Assembly (NCBI GenBank): GCA_963829505.1 | Contig: CAWHIL010000003.1 | Location: forward strand, 1,612,001 to 1,676,000 | Length of the DNA: 64,000 bases | Origin: Roseiarcus sp963829505 | GTDB lineage: Bacteria; Pseudomonadota; Alphaproteobacteria; Rhizobiales; Beijerinckiaceae | Reading direction: 5' to 3' | Shown here: in pieces, positions 37,822 through 46,319 of the stretch | Numbering within the stretch: the first letter of the stretch is position 1 | Layout: the number at the start of each line of letters is the position of its first letter | Notes under the pieces: model-generated | What the model saw: only the letters and a program-made list of their open reading frames with translations | What the model was told of the DNA's origin: nothing | Databases searched by the model: none | Made by a program: the position numbers and the translations under genes

Positions 37822-39015
37822 TCATGACGTGTCGCATCGGAAGGGGCCGGTCGACTGTGGGACGATGCCGACGCGGCGCATGGGGCCGCCGCAGTCCGGG
37901 CACGGAGGGAGGGCGCCGTCGTCCGGCTGGGGTTGAGGTCGAGGGTCGGCGGCTCCCGCCGGGCCGTCGGCGGGCTCGGCGGCAACTCCGGCGCTTGCCA
38001 GGGCGCGCACGCGCGCGAGGGCCTCGCCCCGGTCGCCCTTGGCGAGGAAACCGTAGTGACGGATGCGGTGAAAGCCGTCGGGCAGGACGTGCAGCAGGAA
38101 CCGTCGGATGAACTCGTGCGGGGCGAGCCGCATGACGCGGGGGCGGTCGCCGCGGCGATAGTCCTTGTAGGAGAACGCCACCTCGTCGTCGTCGACGGCG
38201 ACGAGCCTCGAATTGGCGATGGCGGTGCGATGCGTGTAGCGGGCGAGATAGGCGAGCACGCGCTCGGGTCCGCCGAAAGGCGGCTTGGCGTAGACGACGA
38301 AGGGGCCGTCGCGGAGCGCGCGGACGCGCTCGGCGAAAGCGCCGGGGTCTGCGAGCGGCGCGAGTTCGCCGAAGAAGCCGAGTTCGCCGCGAGCGAAGGT
38401 CGCCGCGAGGCCGTCGAGGAAGAGCCGGCGGAAGGTCTTCGACAGGGCGCGGACGGAGAGCAGGAAGTTCGGCTTGCAGGCGACCCATCTCTCGCCGTCG
38501 AGGGCGACGCCGCCGCCGGGGACGAGACAGTGGACATGGGGGTGATGGGTGAGCGTCTGCCCCCAGGTGTGCAGGACGGCGATCAGGCCGAGTCTGGCGC
38601 CAAGGCGTTCTGCGGCGAGCGTCATGAGCGCCTCGGCGGCGGCGCGCATGAGCAGGCCATAGACGATCCGCTTGTTCTGGAAGGCGATCTCGGTGGCCGC
38701 CGGCGGTAGGGTGAAGACGACGTGGAAGTAGGGAACCGGCAGCAGTTCGGCCTGCCGCGCCGCGAGCCACTCCGCGCGCGCCGCTCCCTGACACTTCCCG
38801 CAGTGGCGGTTCCTGCAAGAGTTGTAGGCGATGCGGGTGAGCCCGCAGTCGTCGCAGCGATCGACGTGACCGCCGAGCGCCGCCGTGCGGCAGGCGGTGA
38901 TCGCTCCGATCACGCGCCGTTCCACGCGCCCGAGATGTCCGGCGTTCGCCCGTTCGTAACCTTCGCCGTGGCGGTTGAAAACGTCGGCCAGTTCGAACGC
39001 CGGCCGAACCTTCAC
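37822..39015 (-). CDS. IS91 family transposase (HUH, zinc-binding N-terminus)
   Basis: A 397-residue protein. The N-terminal zinc-binding region has CDDCG and YNSCRNRHCGKCQG. The HUH metal motif is in HPHVHCLVPGGG, and YLARYTHRTAIAN with FSYKDYR supplies the candidate catalytic tyrosines of the Y2 transposase domain. A second CPDCGGPM pair lies near the C-terminus. No disruption is seen, so it may be active. Confidence 0.93.
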   Translation of the reverse strand: MKVRPAFELADVFNRHGEGYERANAGHLGRVERRVIGAITACRTAALGGHVDRCDDCGLTRIAYNSCRNRHCGKCQGAARAEWLAARQAELLPVPYFHVVFTLPPAATEIAFQNKRIVYGLLMRAAAEALMTLAAERLGARLGLIAVLHTWGQTLTHHPHVHCLVPGGGVALDGERWVACKPNFLLSVRALSKTFRRLFLDGLAATFARGELGFFGELAPLADPGAFAERVRALRDGPFVVYAKPPFGGPERVLAYLARYTHRTAIANSRLVAVDDDEVAFSYKDYRRGDRPRVMRLAPHEFIRRFLLHVLPDGFHRIRHYGFLAKGDRGEALARVRALASAGVAAEPADGPAGAADPRPQPQPDDGALPPCPDCGGPMRRVGIVPQSTGPFRCDTS

Positions 39016-39018
39016 CGC

Positions 39019-39879
39019 CTATCCCGGCGGCGTCACGCTCAGGGAGAGTTTGTCGAGCGGACTGGCCGTGCCGGCGATCACCTCGGTCGAGACCCGCGTG
39101 TAGCGCGCCGTCGTCGACAGATTCTCGTGGCCGAGAAGCACCTGGATCACACGAATATCGGCGCCCTGCTCGAGCAGGTGGGTGGCGAAGCTGTGTCGCA
39201 GCACGTGGACGCTGACCCGCTTGTCGAGCCCGGCCGCAGCCGCTGCCGAACGGCAGGCTGCGTGCAGCACGGTGGCCTCAACCGCCTTGTCCGGGGTCCG
39301 GCCAGGAAACAGATACAGGGGCGGGCGGGCCAGCCGCCAATACACGCGCAGGATGCCGAGCAACGTCTGGGAGAGCATGGCGTAGCGCTCCTTGTCCCCC
39401 TTGCCATGCTCGATCCGCATCACCATGCGGCTGCTGTCGATGTCGCGGACCTTCAGCGCGGCGACTTCGGACACCCGCAGACCCGCGGCATAGGCCGTGG
39501 TCAGCGCCACGCGCGCCTTCAGGCTCGACACCGATTCCAGAAACCGCACGACCTCGTCGGCGCTCAGCACCGTCGGCAGCTTGCGTGGCTCGCGGGCGTA
39601 GGCGATCCGCTCGGGGATCGTCGCCTCGCCGAGCGTCACCCCGTAAAAGAAGCGCAGCGCGCACACGACAAGATTGAGCGATCCCCACGCAACCCCTTTC
39701 GACGCAAGGTGGACCTGATAGGCGCGCACGTCCTCCAGTCCGAGCCGATCGGGCGAGCGGCTGAAATACTGGCTGAACCGCGACACCGCATGGAGGTAGG
39801 ATCGTTGCGTCGCCGGCGACAGATTGCGGATCGTCATGTCTTCCGTCATCCGCCGGCGCAGAGGGCTTATCTCGGCCAT
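39019..39879 (-). CDS. Tyrosine recombinase of the IS91-family element
   Basis: A 286-residue phage-integrase-fold protein. The N-terminal SAM-like domain has NLSPATQRSYLHAVSRFSQY. Catalytic residues are Arg in YAAGLRVSEVAAL, HVLRHSFATHLLEQ (HxLRH), HENLSTTARYTRVS with the nucleophilic Tyr. It sits 3 bases before the transposase start and is probably co-translated. It belongs to the element rather than serving as the integrase of the prophage. Confidence 0.92.
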   Translation of the reverse strand: MAEISPLRRRMTEDMTIRNLSPATQRSYLHAVSRFSQYFSRSPDRLGLEDVRAYQVHLASKGVAWGSLNLVVCALRFFYGVTLGEATIPERIAYAREPRKLPTVLSADEVVRFLESVSSLKARVALTTAYAAGLRVSEVAALKVRDIDSSRMVMRIEHGKGDKERYAMLSQTLLGILRVYWRLARPPLYLFPGRTPDKAVEATVLHAACRSAAAAAGLDKRVSVHVLRHSFATHLLEQGADIRVIQVLLGHENLSTTARYTRVSTEVIAGTASPLDKLSLSVTPPG

Positions 39880-39886
39880 CTGAAAT

Positions 39887-39934
39887 CTCCTGTCTGAGAG
39901 AGGGCTTCGAACACCCCATCCTCTCAGGCAGGAG
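39887..39934. repeat. Right-end hairpin of the IS91-family element
   Basis: CTCCTG with CTGAGAG (39887 onwards) pairs with CTCTCAG and CAGGAG (to 39934), an imperfect stem upstream of the recombinase start, marking the other end (candidate terIS). Confidence 0.5.
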
Positions 39935-39961
39935 AAAACTCACATCATCCCAGACCCCTCA

Positions 39962-40324
39962 GGCCTCCGCCCCGCCGCGGTAGCGGCTTCGTTCAATCTT
40001 CCGACGCTCACGGTCGAGCGGGCGCTGATGGATGAGCTCAGCCGCCGCTGGCGCGCCCCGGCGGCTGAGTTCGCCAAGATCCAGATCGCACGCCTCGAGA
40101 ATCTCTGCCTTCAGATCATGGACAGGGTGGGCGTCGGCGATCTCGACGCGATCAAGGTGACGGCGAACATCCTCGACCGGTTCGACCGCTATCACGGGTT
40201 TCAGCGCGCCCGCGCGCCGGTCCAGGAATACAACGAAGCGCATCGCGAGCGCCTGCTCGCCAAGCTCAATGCGGCGGCCGCGAACCTTGGTGCGACGGAA
40301 GCCTGCTTGCCGTCGGGTTCATGA
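39962..40324 (+). pseudogene. Small-terminase-like phage gene, 3' part
   Basis: The in-frame remainder reads SFNLPTLTVERALMDELSRR, then a long helical stretch with ARLENLCLQIMDRVGVGDLD and ends EACLPSGS at 40324. A Met at 40028 could start a shortened protein. The stop overlaps the large terminase ATG by 4 bases, so terminase translation, previously coupled to this gene, may now depend on the internal start. The family call rests on position, size and helical make-up. Confidence 0.6.
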
Positions 40325-41682
40325 CGACGGCCGGGGGTGGACAAGGCGCGGAGAGCTTCGGGATCCGGCGAGTCGACGACCTCCTGACGTTCAACGATGG
40401 CGAGCGGGCCGATATCGTCGCAGACTTGTCGGACGGCGAGTGCGAAGCGCTCCTTTGCGACTGGGGCCTCTGGGCGCGCGCCGACCAGGAGCCGCCGCCC
40501 GGCGACTGGGTCGTCTGGCTGATCCTGGCCGGACGCGGCGCGGGCAAGACGCGCGCCGGCGCCGAGGCGGTGCGCCGATGGGCGGAGAAATTTCCGCTCG
40601 TGAACCTGATCGGCCCGACCGCCGACGACGTGCGCGATGTCATGGTGCTCGGGGAATCCGGAATCCTGAACTGCTGCCGCGAGGCGGAGCGGCCGCGCTA
40701 CCGGGCCTCGGCCGGGCGGATCGAGTGGCCGAACGGCGCCATCAGCCATCTCTTCTCCGCCGAGGAGCCTGACCGCCTGCGCGGCAAGCAGCACATGAAG
40801 CTCTGGTGCGACGAGCTTGCAGCCTGGCGCCACGCGGACGCCTTCGACCAGGCAATGTTCGGCCTGCGGCTCGGCCCGAAGCCGCAGATGATCGTCACCA
40901 CCACGCCGCGCCCGACGCGGCTCGTGAAATCGCTGATCGCGGACAAGGACACGCTCGTCACCCGCGGCTCGACCTTCGACAACCGCGGATATCTTGCGCG
41001 CGCGTTCATCGATCGCATCGCGAGGCGCTACGAAGGGCGCGCCATCGGCCGGCAGGAATTGTTCGCCGAGATCGTCGAAGACGCCCCCGGCGCCTTGTGG
41101 ACGCGTGCGCTCCTCGAGCGCCAGCGGGTCGCGCCGGAAGCGGCCCCGCGGCAATTCGCGGAGGTCGTCGTGGCGGTCGATCCGCCGGCGCGCTCGGGCG
41201 CGCGGGCCGACGAGTGCGGGATCGTGGTGGCCGCCAAGGCGGCAGACGGAAAACTCTATCTGCTCGCCGATCTGACGAGCCAGGGCGACACGCCGGCCGG
41301 CTGGGCGGCCCGCGTCGGCGCCGCCTATCGCGGCTTTTCCGCCAACCGGGTGGTCGCCGAGATCAACAACGGCGGCGAGATGGTGACGGAAGTGCTGCGT
41401 CAGGCTGAGCCGAATTTGCCGGTCCGCACCGTCACCGCGACGCGGGGCAAGTTCCTGCGCGCCGAGCCGATCGCGGCGGCCTACGAGCGCGGCCTCGTGC
41501 ATCATGCGGGAACCTTCCCGAAGCTCGAGGATCAGCTTTGTGCGCTGACCCCGGGCTACGACCGGAGGTCCGGCCCCTCCCCCGACCGCGCCGACGCGCT
41601 CGTCTGGGCGATCGCCGATCTCCTCGGCCTCGACCGGCCAAACTCGGGGATGATCGACTATTGGGCCGGATTGGGAAGGTAG
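40321..41682 (+). CDS. Phage/GTA large terminase
   Basis: A 453-residue DNA-packaging motor. The Walker A is LAGRGAGKTRAGAEAVRRWA near residue 65. The Walker B-like acidic pair is in HMKLWCDELAAW, followed by MIVTTTPRPT. The C-terminal RNase-H-like nuclease has VVVAVDPPARSG and SPDRADALVWAIADLLG. The overall pattern is closest to terminases of gene transfer agents and HK97-like prophages in alphaproteobacteria. It appears intact. Confidence 0.93.
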   Translation: MTTAGGGQGAESFGIRRVDDLLTFNDGERADIVADLSDGECEALLCDWGLWARADQEPPPGDWVVWLILAGRGAGKTRAGAEAVRRWAEKFPLVNLIGPTADDVRDVMVLGESGILNCCREAERPRYRASAGRIEWPNGAISHLFSAEEPDRLRGKQHMKLWCDELAAWRHADAFDQAMFGLRLGPKPQMIVTTTPRPTRLVKSLIADKDTLVTRGSTFDNRGYLARAFIDRIARRYEGRAIGRQELFAEIVEDAPGALWTRALLERQRVAPEAAPRQFAEVVVAVDPPARSGARADECGIVVAAKAADGKLYLLADLTSQGDTPAGWAARVGAAYRGFSANRVVAEINNGGEMVTEVLRQAEPNLPVRTVTATRGKFLRAEPIAAAYERGLVHHAGTFPKLEDQLCALTPGYDRRSGPSPDRADALVWAIADLLGLDRPNSGMIDYWAGLGR

Positions 41683-41745
41683 CCGCGAGGATCGGGCCAG
41701 AGCCAGCCGCTTTTGCCCGCCTCCTACATCGCGCGCTGGACATTC

Positions 41746-41772
41746 CGTCAATTGACGTGTATTTTTACGTCA
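41746..41772. promoter_or_regulatory. Inverted-repeat operator before the Xre/RES toxin-antitoxin pair
   Basis: CGTCAATTGACG at 41746-41757 is a perfect 12-bp palindrome. TGACGT (41753-41758) and ACGTCA (41767-41772) form a second perfect inverted repeat with 8 bases between. The three CGTCA/TGACG half-sites end 11 bases before the antitoxin ATG, where an autorepressing antitoxin complex would bind. The repeats are seen; the binding is inferred. Confidence 0.6.
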
Positions 41773-41783
41773 GGAGACGCGAT

Positions 41784-42215
41784 ATGGTCGCATCGAGGCT
41801 TGCCGAGCAGACGCTGATCCATCCGGGTCCGCGAACTTTCGCTGACGAAAAGGACCGCAAGCGCCTGTCGGAGGTCGCGGTCAAGGCGTTCCTGAACCTG
41901 GCGCGCGGATGGGAACTGTCCAACGCCGAGGCGGCGGCCCTGATCGGCGTCTCGCAGAGCAGTCTCGACCGGATGAAGGCGGGCGCACGGCCGACGCTGA
42001 GCCAGGACCAGCTTACGCGCGTCTCGGCGCTCGTCGGCGTCTTCAAGGGACTGCATCTCCTCTTCGCCGACGAAACCGCCGACATCTGGACGCGACGCCC
42101 GAATTCGGGACCGCTTTTCGAAGGCAGGACGCCGATCGCGGCGATGATCGACGGCGGCATCCCGACGATGCTCGACGTACGGCGCACCATCGACGCCGTG
42201 CGCGGCGGCCTCTGA
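41784..42215 (+). CDS. Antitoxin, Xre/MbcA/ParS toxin-binding family (DUF2384)
   Basis: A 143-residue protein. The N-terminal helix-turn-helix region has ELSNAEAAALIGVSQSSLDRM, and the C-terminal toxin-binding (DUF2384) part has GVFKGLHLLFADE, then IDGGIPTMLDVRRTIDAVRGGL. AGGAG at 41772-41776 is correctly spaced from the ATG at 41784. It is paired with the RES-domain gene 11 bases downstream. It probably represses its own operon at the inverted repeats just upstream. Confidence 0.9.
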   Translation: MVASRLAEQTLIHPGPRTFADEKDRKRLSEVAVKAFLNLARGWELSNAEAAALIGVSQSSLDRMKAGARPTLSQDQLTRVSALVGVFKGLHLLFADETADIWTRRPNSGPLFEGRTPIAAMIDGGIPTMLDVRRTIDAVRGGL

Positions 42216-42226
42216 CCGCTGCTTTG

Positions 42227-42913
42227 ATGCCGGACGGGCTTACGATCGTACGGGAAGCGTTGCCGCGCACGATCCGCCTCGTCTCGACGGCGCGCTTACG
42301 GCCGCCTGTGCTCGAGGCCCTGGTCGGGCCGGATGAAGCTGCGACCCTTGCGGAGATCGAAGGCGCGACGAGCGGCAGGCTCCAGGCCGAGCGCCGTGGA
42401 TCGGAAGGCGTGAGCCGGGACGAACTCGTCTTCGGCGTGCCCTACGCCTCCTTCATCAACGCGTCTTTCGCCTATTGGAAGCCGCGCGAGATGAATTGGT
42501 TCAACGCCTCGCGCGGCGCCTGGTATGCGGCGCTCGACGTCGTCACCTCAATGCGTGAGGTCGCCTGGCACATGACGGACTTCCTGGCGAAGTCCGGCGA
42601 ACTCAAGGGCGTCGTCGACTACGCGGAGCTATTTGCGAGCATGGCGGGAGAGTTCGTCGACCTCAGGGGCGACTCCCAGCACGCGGCGCTCGATCCCGAC
42701 CCGAAACGCGGATATCCGGCCGGCAACCTCGTTGCGGACGCGGCGCGGGCGCGGGGGCTGAACGGCGTGATCTACCCTTCGGTTCGCGACAGGGGCGGAA
42801 CCTGCGTGGCCGCGCTTCGACCAAACGCGGTGCAGTCGGTCGCGCCGGGGGCCGTCTATCGGTTTGTCTGGTCCGGCGGCGTCGAGCCGTCCATCGAGCG
42901 CGTGTCGGAATAG
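42227..42913 (+). CDS. RES-domain toxin
   Basis: A 228-residue protein with the RES fold: TIRLVSTAR (Arg), a stretch YASFINASFAYWKPREMNWF, VVTSMREVAWHMTDFL (Glu) and GVIYPSVRDRGGTCVAALRP (Ser). RES toxins degrade or ADP-ribosylate using NAD+ and arrest growth. With the Xre-type antitoxin it makes a type II pair inserted between terminase and portal. Its last 58 bases overlap a gene on the opposite strand. Confidence 0.88.
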   Translation: MPDGLTIVREALPRTIRLVSTARLRPPVLEALVGPDEAATLAEIEGATSGRLQAERRGSEGVSRDELVFGVPYASFINASFAYWKPREMNWFNASRGAWYAALDVVTSMREVAWHMTDFLAKSGELKGVVDYAELFASMAGEFVDLRGDSQHAALDPDPKRGYPAGNLVADAARARGLNGVIYPSVRDRGGTCVAALRPNAVQSVAPGAVYRFVWSGGVEPSIERVSE

Positions 42914-43275
42914 GCAAGCGAGCGTTCGTGGGCGCGGAACGCGAGCCGCCCGGGAAAATCGCTCATCGGGACCGCGTGCAGGTTCGCGCCCATTTTCCGG
43001 TTGAACGCCTCCGCGTCGACCTGGGCGTTCACGGCGATTGTGCTGTCGTCGCGCGGGCTCGGACATTGTGCGTCCGCGCCTGAGCCGCCGAGCTTTTCGA
43101 CCGCGCTTCGGAACGCGCCCTCGAGTTTCTCGCGGCTCGCGTCGGTGGCGAAGACGTCGCTGATCCAGACCTCGGCCCCGCCGCTGGCCGCCGCCACGCA
43201 GAAGGTCCATCGCGGCGCCGCGGCGACGATCCCCGGCAGGCTGACGAGGACGGCGGCGAGGGCCAGGGAACGCAT
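42856..43275 (-). CDS. Secreted hypothetical protein
   Basis: A 139-residue protein with a signal peptide (1-20, VAAAP) and no family I can name. It contains WISDVFATDASREKLEGAF, and two Cys. It is convergent with the RES toxin gene and overlaps it tail to tail. A lone secreted gene on the opposite strand inside a phage string looks like cargo (a moron) or host DNA. Function unknown. Confidence 0.6.
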   Translation of the reverse strand: MRSLALAAVLVSLPGIVAAAPRWTFCVAAASGGAEVWISDVFATDASREKLEGAFRSAVEKLGGSGADAQCPSPRDDSTIAVNAQVDAEAFNRKMGANLHAVPMSDFPGRLAFRAHERSLAYSDTRSMDGSTPPDQTNR

Positions 43276-43394
43276 GGACCGAAACTCCGTGGGAACGGCG
43301 AAACTCTAGTCCGCCAATCCCTAACGGAAGCCGAAACGCCTCCCTCCCGTTTTACGCGAGACCGTCGCGCAAATTTTCTCACCCTCACCCCCCG

Positions 43395-43424
43395 CCCCTC
43401 TCCCGTTCGCGGGCGAGGGGAGAG
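43395..43424. repeat. CCCCTCTCCC/GAGGGGAGAG palindrome
   Basis: CCCCTCTCCCG and the downstream GAGGGGAGAG pair around a GTTCGC loop. Palindromes of this CCCCTCTCCC type are frequent between genes in GC-rich alphaproteobacteria. Its right end lies just before the portal start and could hide or supply the ribosome binding site (GAGAAGG). Confidence 0.5.
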
Positions 43425-43435
43425 AAGGACCCCGC

Positions 43436-45292
43436 ATGCCGGACGCTCTCGAACGCCCGCTGACCCCGAACGTGTTTCTCCGCCTGGCGCAGGCGACCCG
43501 CTACGCCATCACGGGCGTCGGTCCCGACTCCTGGTTCGGGCCGCAGCAGCCGCTTCAGCCGCAGGCGCCGCCCGATGTAAAGGGCCGTCAGTTCGACTAT
43601 CCGTTCGGCGCGAACCTCAACTACACGCCGCGCTCCGAAGGCGGCGTCTCCTTTCCGGAGTTGCGGGCGCTCGCCGACGCGCTGCCGCTGCTGCGCGCCG
43701 TCATCGAGACGCGCAAGGATCAGATCGCGGCGCAGAATTTCACCGTGCGCGCCCGGGCGCGCAGCGATCTTCCCGACGAGTCGGCCCGCATCGACAAGGC
43801 GCTCGCCCTGCTCGCCAGCCCCGACCGGCGACGCTCGTTCGGCGACTGGCTGAGAATGCTGCTGGAAGACCTGCTCGTCATCGACGCCGCGACGATCTAT
43901 CCGCGCTACGATCGCGGCGGAAATCTCTATGCGCTCGACGTGATCGACGGGGCGACGATCAAGCCGCTGATCGGCGAGGACGGGCGCGCGCCCGAGCCGC
44001 CCGACCCCGCCTACCAGCAGGTGCTGCACGGCGTGCCGGCGGCGGATTTTTCGGCCGACGAGCTCCTGTATCTGCCGCGCAACCTGCGCGCCCATCGGCT
44101 CTATGGGTTGAGCCCGGTCGAGCAGGTGGCGCTGACGGTCAACATCGCGCTGAGACGCGAGGTCGCGACCCTCGACTATTACAGGGCGGGAAGCTCGCCC
44201 GATGCGTTCGCGACCCTGCCGAAAGAGTGGACGAACGACCAGATCCGCGGTTTCCAGGACTATTTCGACGCCCTCATGAGCGGCAATCTAGGGCGGCGGC
44301 GGATGCTCAAGTTCATGCCGGCCGAGTTCCGCCTGATCGAGACGCGCCAGCCGCCGCTGAAGGATCAGTACGACGAGTGGCTGGCGCGGGTGATCTGCTA
44401 CGCCTTTTCGGTTCCCGCGACGCCGTTCGTGGCGCAGGTCAATCGCGCGACGAGCGAGACGATGCGGATGCAGGCGACGCAGGAAGGCCTGCTGCCGCTG
44501 AAGAGCTGGATCAAGAGCGCGCTCGACCGGATCATCCAGGTGTGCATGGGCGAGCCGCAGCTCGAATTCGTCTGGGTCGGCGACGACGACATCGATCCCC
44601 TCCAGCAGGCGCAGACGCTGCAGATTCTGGTCTCGTCCGGCATCAAGACGCGCGAGGAGGCGCGGGCGGAGCTGGGGCTGGGAGGGGGAAATCCGGCGGC
44701 TGGGGCAAGGGTGGGGAAGTACAATCACAATCACGATGAGCAAGGGCGGTTCTCGACGGTCACGGATGCGGTTGCCGTCATCGGGCACCCGGCGCGTAGG
44801 CCGCGGACACAGAGCGTTCAGGTCGCGAGCAACGATGCGGTGACGTCGGACGCGAGCGGCTCGGATGTCGCGCAAGTCACAGAACCCGAGCCGCTGCCCT
44901 TTGAGCCGGAGATGCAACGCCCCCAGGAAAGCGCACCAGCCGGGCAGGCCGAGTTTTCGCTCGAAGACATGACCAACGGTCAGTTTCCTGGCGTCGCGGC
45001 AAGACCGGGCATTCCCCGCGTCATGCCTGCTTCGAATGACCCCGCATATGAGGCTCAGGGTTTCATTCATCGATTAACAATGGGCAGGACATATACCGAG
45101 GAAGAAAGCGGCCTGCAGTCTCAAGGCGGTCGCGTCATTCGACTGGCCGACGGGACGTACATAACCTATCGCCCGCCGGGTACGTCGAGTGAGAGGACGG
45201 ACCCGACGACCGCCAGCGTCGATATTAACAGCCCTCGAATCAACGCAGCCTATCGAGGAAGGTCCTTGAAGTTGAAATTCCCAAAGAAGTGA
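43436..45292 (+). CDS. Phage portal protein with C-terminal extension
   Basis: A 618-residue protein. Residues 1-~420 are a phage/GTA portal core (ALPLLRAVIETRKDQIAAQN, LLYLPRNLRAHRLYGLSPVE, EWLARVICYAFSVPATPF). After KYNHNHDEQGRF (~425) comes a ~190-residue extension with lower GC, containing GGRVIRLADGTYITYRPPGT and ending LKLKFPKK. Extensions behind an HDEQGRF-like linker in alphaproteobacterial phage proteins often look like effector/toxin domains, and a separate small gene follows 7 bases later as would an immunity gene. I cannot name the extension family; toxin activity is a hypothesis. Confidence 0.88.
   Translation: MPDALERPLTPNVFLRLAQATRYAITGVGPDSWFGPQQPLQPQAPPDVKGRQFDYPFGANLNYTPRSEGGVSFPELRALADALPLLRAVIETRKDQIAAQNFTVRARARSDLPDESARIDKALALLASPDRRRSFGDWLRMLLEDLLVIDAATIYPRYDRGGNLYALDVIDGATIKPLIGEDGRAPEPPDPAYQQVLHGVPAADFSADELLYLPRNLRAHRLYGLSPVEQVALTVNIALRREVATLDYYRAGSSPDAFATLPKEWTNDQIRGFQDYFDALMSGNLGRRRMLKFMPAEFRLIETRQPPLKDQYDEWLARVICYAFSVPATPFVAQVNRATSETMRMQATQEGLLPLKSWIKSALDRIIQVCMGEPQLEFVWVGDDDIDPLQQAQTLQILVSSGIKTREEARAELGLGGGNPAAGARVGKYNHNHDEQGRFSTVTDAVAVIGHPARRPRTQSVQVASNDAVTSDASGSDVAQVTEPEPLPFEPEMQRPQESAPAGQAEFSLEDMTNGQFPGVAARPGIPRVMPASNDPAYEAQGFIHRLTMGRTYTEEESGLQSQGGRVIRLADGTYITYRPPGTSSERTDPTTASVDINSPRINAAYRGRSLKLKFPKK
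43673..44199 (+). repeat. Portal segment duplicated at 45793-46319, copy 1
   Basis: This 527-bp portion of the portal gene recurs with no indels at 45793-46319. The first ~220 bp differ at about 20 positions, whereas the last ~300 bp differ at one, so the similarity is mosaic. Confidence 0.9.
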
Positions 45293-45299
45293 GGCGCAA

Positions 45300-45765
45300 A
45301 TGACAATATCCATTGATACTGCGCTATGGCTGCAAGAGCAGATGCTTGGTCTATATCATGAGGACTGGGGCATGGTTTACATGACTTCTGGTGACCTGAA
45401 TTCCGTTCCTTTTGATACGCCATTACGCTGGCAACTTGGAGTTCGACTTAACTTACCGTGGCATTGTCTGCGATCTGCTCATGGTCAAAGATTTCGGCGC
45501 CACCTCGGATCGGGCGTCTTTCTTGCACGCTATACGGACTCTGAACCCTTGGGGCGACGGCGCCGGATTCTGGCATGCGACGATTGTTTGGGGGGCTACT
45601 CGACTCGACAAGCTGATCGAGGCGCATTTTCCCGACCTCGACCAGCATGCGGGCGCGTTGAATCCCGCCTTCGTCGCAGCTCTTGAGCAAATCTTCGCAG
45701 AGAACGGGGTGCCTTGGTCGGAAGAGCCACTGCTTCCGATTGCACCCGCAGGCCGCGCCGGCTGA
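45300..45765 (+). pseudogene. Candidate immunity-like gene with a +1 frameshift
   Basis: The first frame gives ALWLQEQMLGLYHEDWGMVY up to about 45420. The protein then continues one frame over with NLEFDLTYRGIVCDLLMVKD, GAGFWHATIVWGATRLDKLI and ends at 45765. Dropping one C in ACGCCA (45417-45422) joins them (PFDT then HYAGNLEF), about 154 residues. There is no recognised family. Its size, low GC and place right after a portal with an effector-like tail suggest an immunity protein. Whether the frameshift is real is unknown. Confidence 0.55.
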
Positions 45766-45792
45766 ATTCCAATACGGCGGGAAGGGGCGCGC

Positions 45793-46319
45793 GCCGACGC
45801 GCTGCCGCTGCTGCGCGCCGTCATCGAGACGCGCAAGGACCAGATCGCGGCGCAGAATTTCACCGTGCGCACGCGACGCTCCGCGAACCTGCCCGACGAA
45901 TCCGCGCGCATCGACAAGGCGCTCACCCTGCTTGCGAGCCCCGACCGGCGACGCTCGTTCGGCGACTGGCTCAGAATGCTGCTTGAGGACCTGCTCGTCA
46001 TCGACGCCGCGACCATCTATCCGCGCTACGATCGCGGCGGAAATCTCTATGCGCTCGACGTGATCGACGGGGCGACGATCAAGCCGCTGATCGGCGAGGA
46101 CGGGCGCGCGCCCGAGCCGCCCGACCCCACCTACCAGCAGGTGCTGCACGGCGTGCCGGCGGCGGATTTTTCGGCCGACGAGCTCCTGTATCTGCCGCGC
46201 AACCTGCGCGCCCATCGGCTCTATGGGTTGAGCCCGGTCGAGCAGGTGGCGCTGACGGTCAACATCGCGCTGAGACGCGAGGTCGCGACCCTCGACTATT
46301 ACAGGGCGGGAAGCTCGCC
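45793..46319 (+). repeat. Portal segment duplicated from 43673-44199, copy 2
   Basis: Homologous to copy 1 at a constant offset of 2120. Its right limit is sharp: the shared AAGCTCGCC is followed by GATGCG-type portal sequence in copy 1, but by tail-protein sequence here. Confidence 0.9.

Larger units (their letters stand above)
37477..39958 (-). mobile_element. IS91-family element with tyrosine recombinase (limits approximate)
   Basis: About 2.48 kb interrupting the small-terminase-like gene. It encodes, on the minus strand, a tyrosine recombinase followed 3 bases later by an HUH-type transposase, an arrangement found in a subgroup of IS91-like elements. The two ends read outward as related strings (CTCACATAACCC at the left, CTCACATCATCC at the right), each next to a hairpin (37486-37540 and 39887-39934). 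No target duplication is expected for this rolling-circle family. Boundaries are inferred to within ~10 bp. Confidence 0.75.

Noticed and set aside
37568..38818. 416-codon minus-strand frame through the IS91 transposase
   Set aside because: Wrong frame: zinc-binding and HUH motifs are all in the frame ending at 37822.
39019..39879. Tyrosine recombinase as the prophage integrase
   Set aside because: It is inside the IS91-type element, 3 bases from the transposase, and splits a phage gene together with it.
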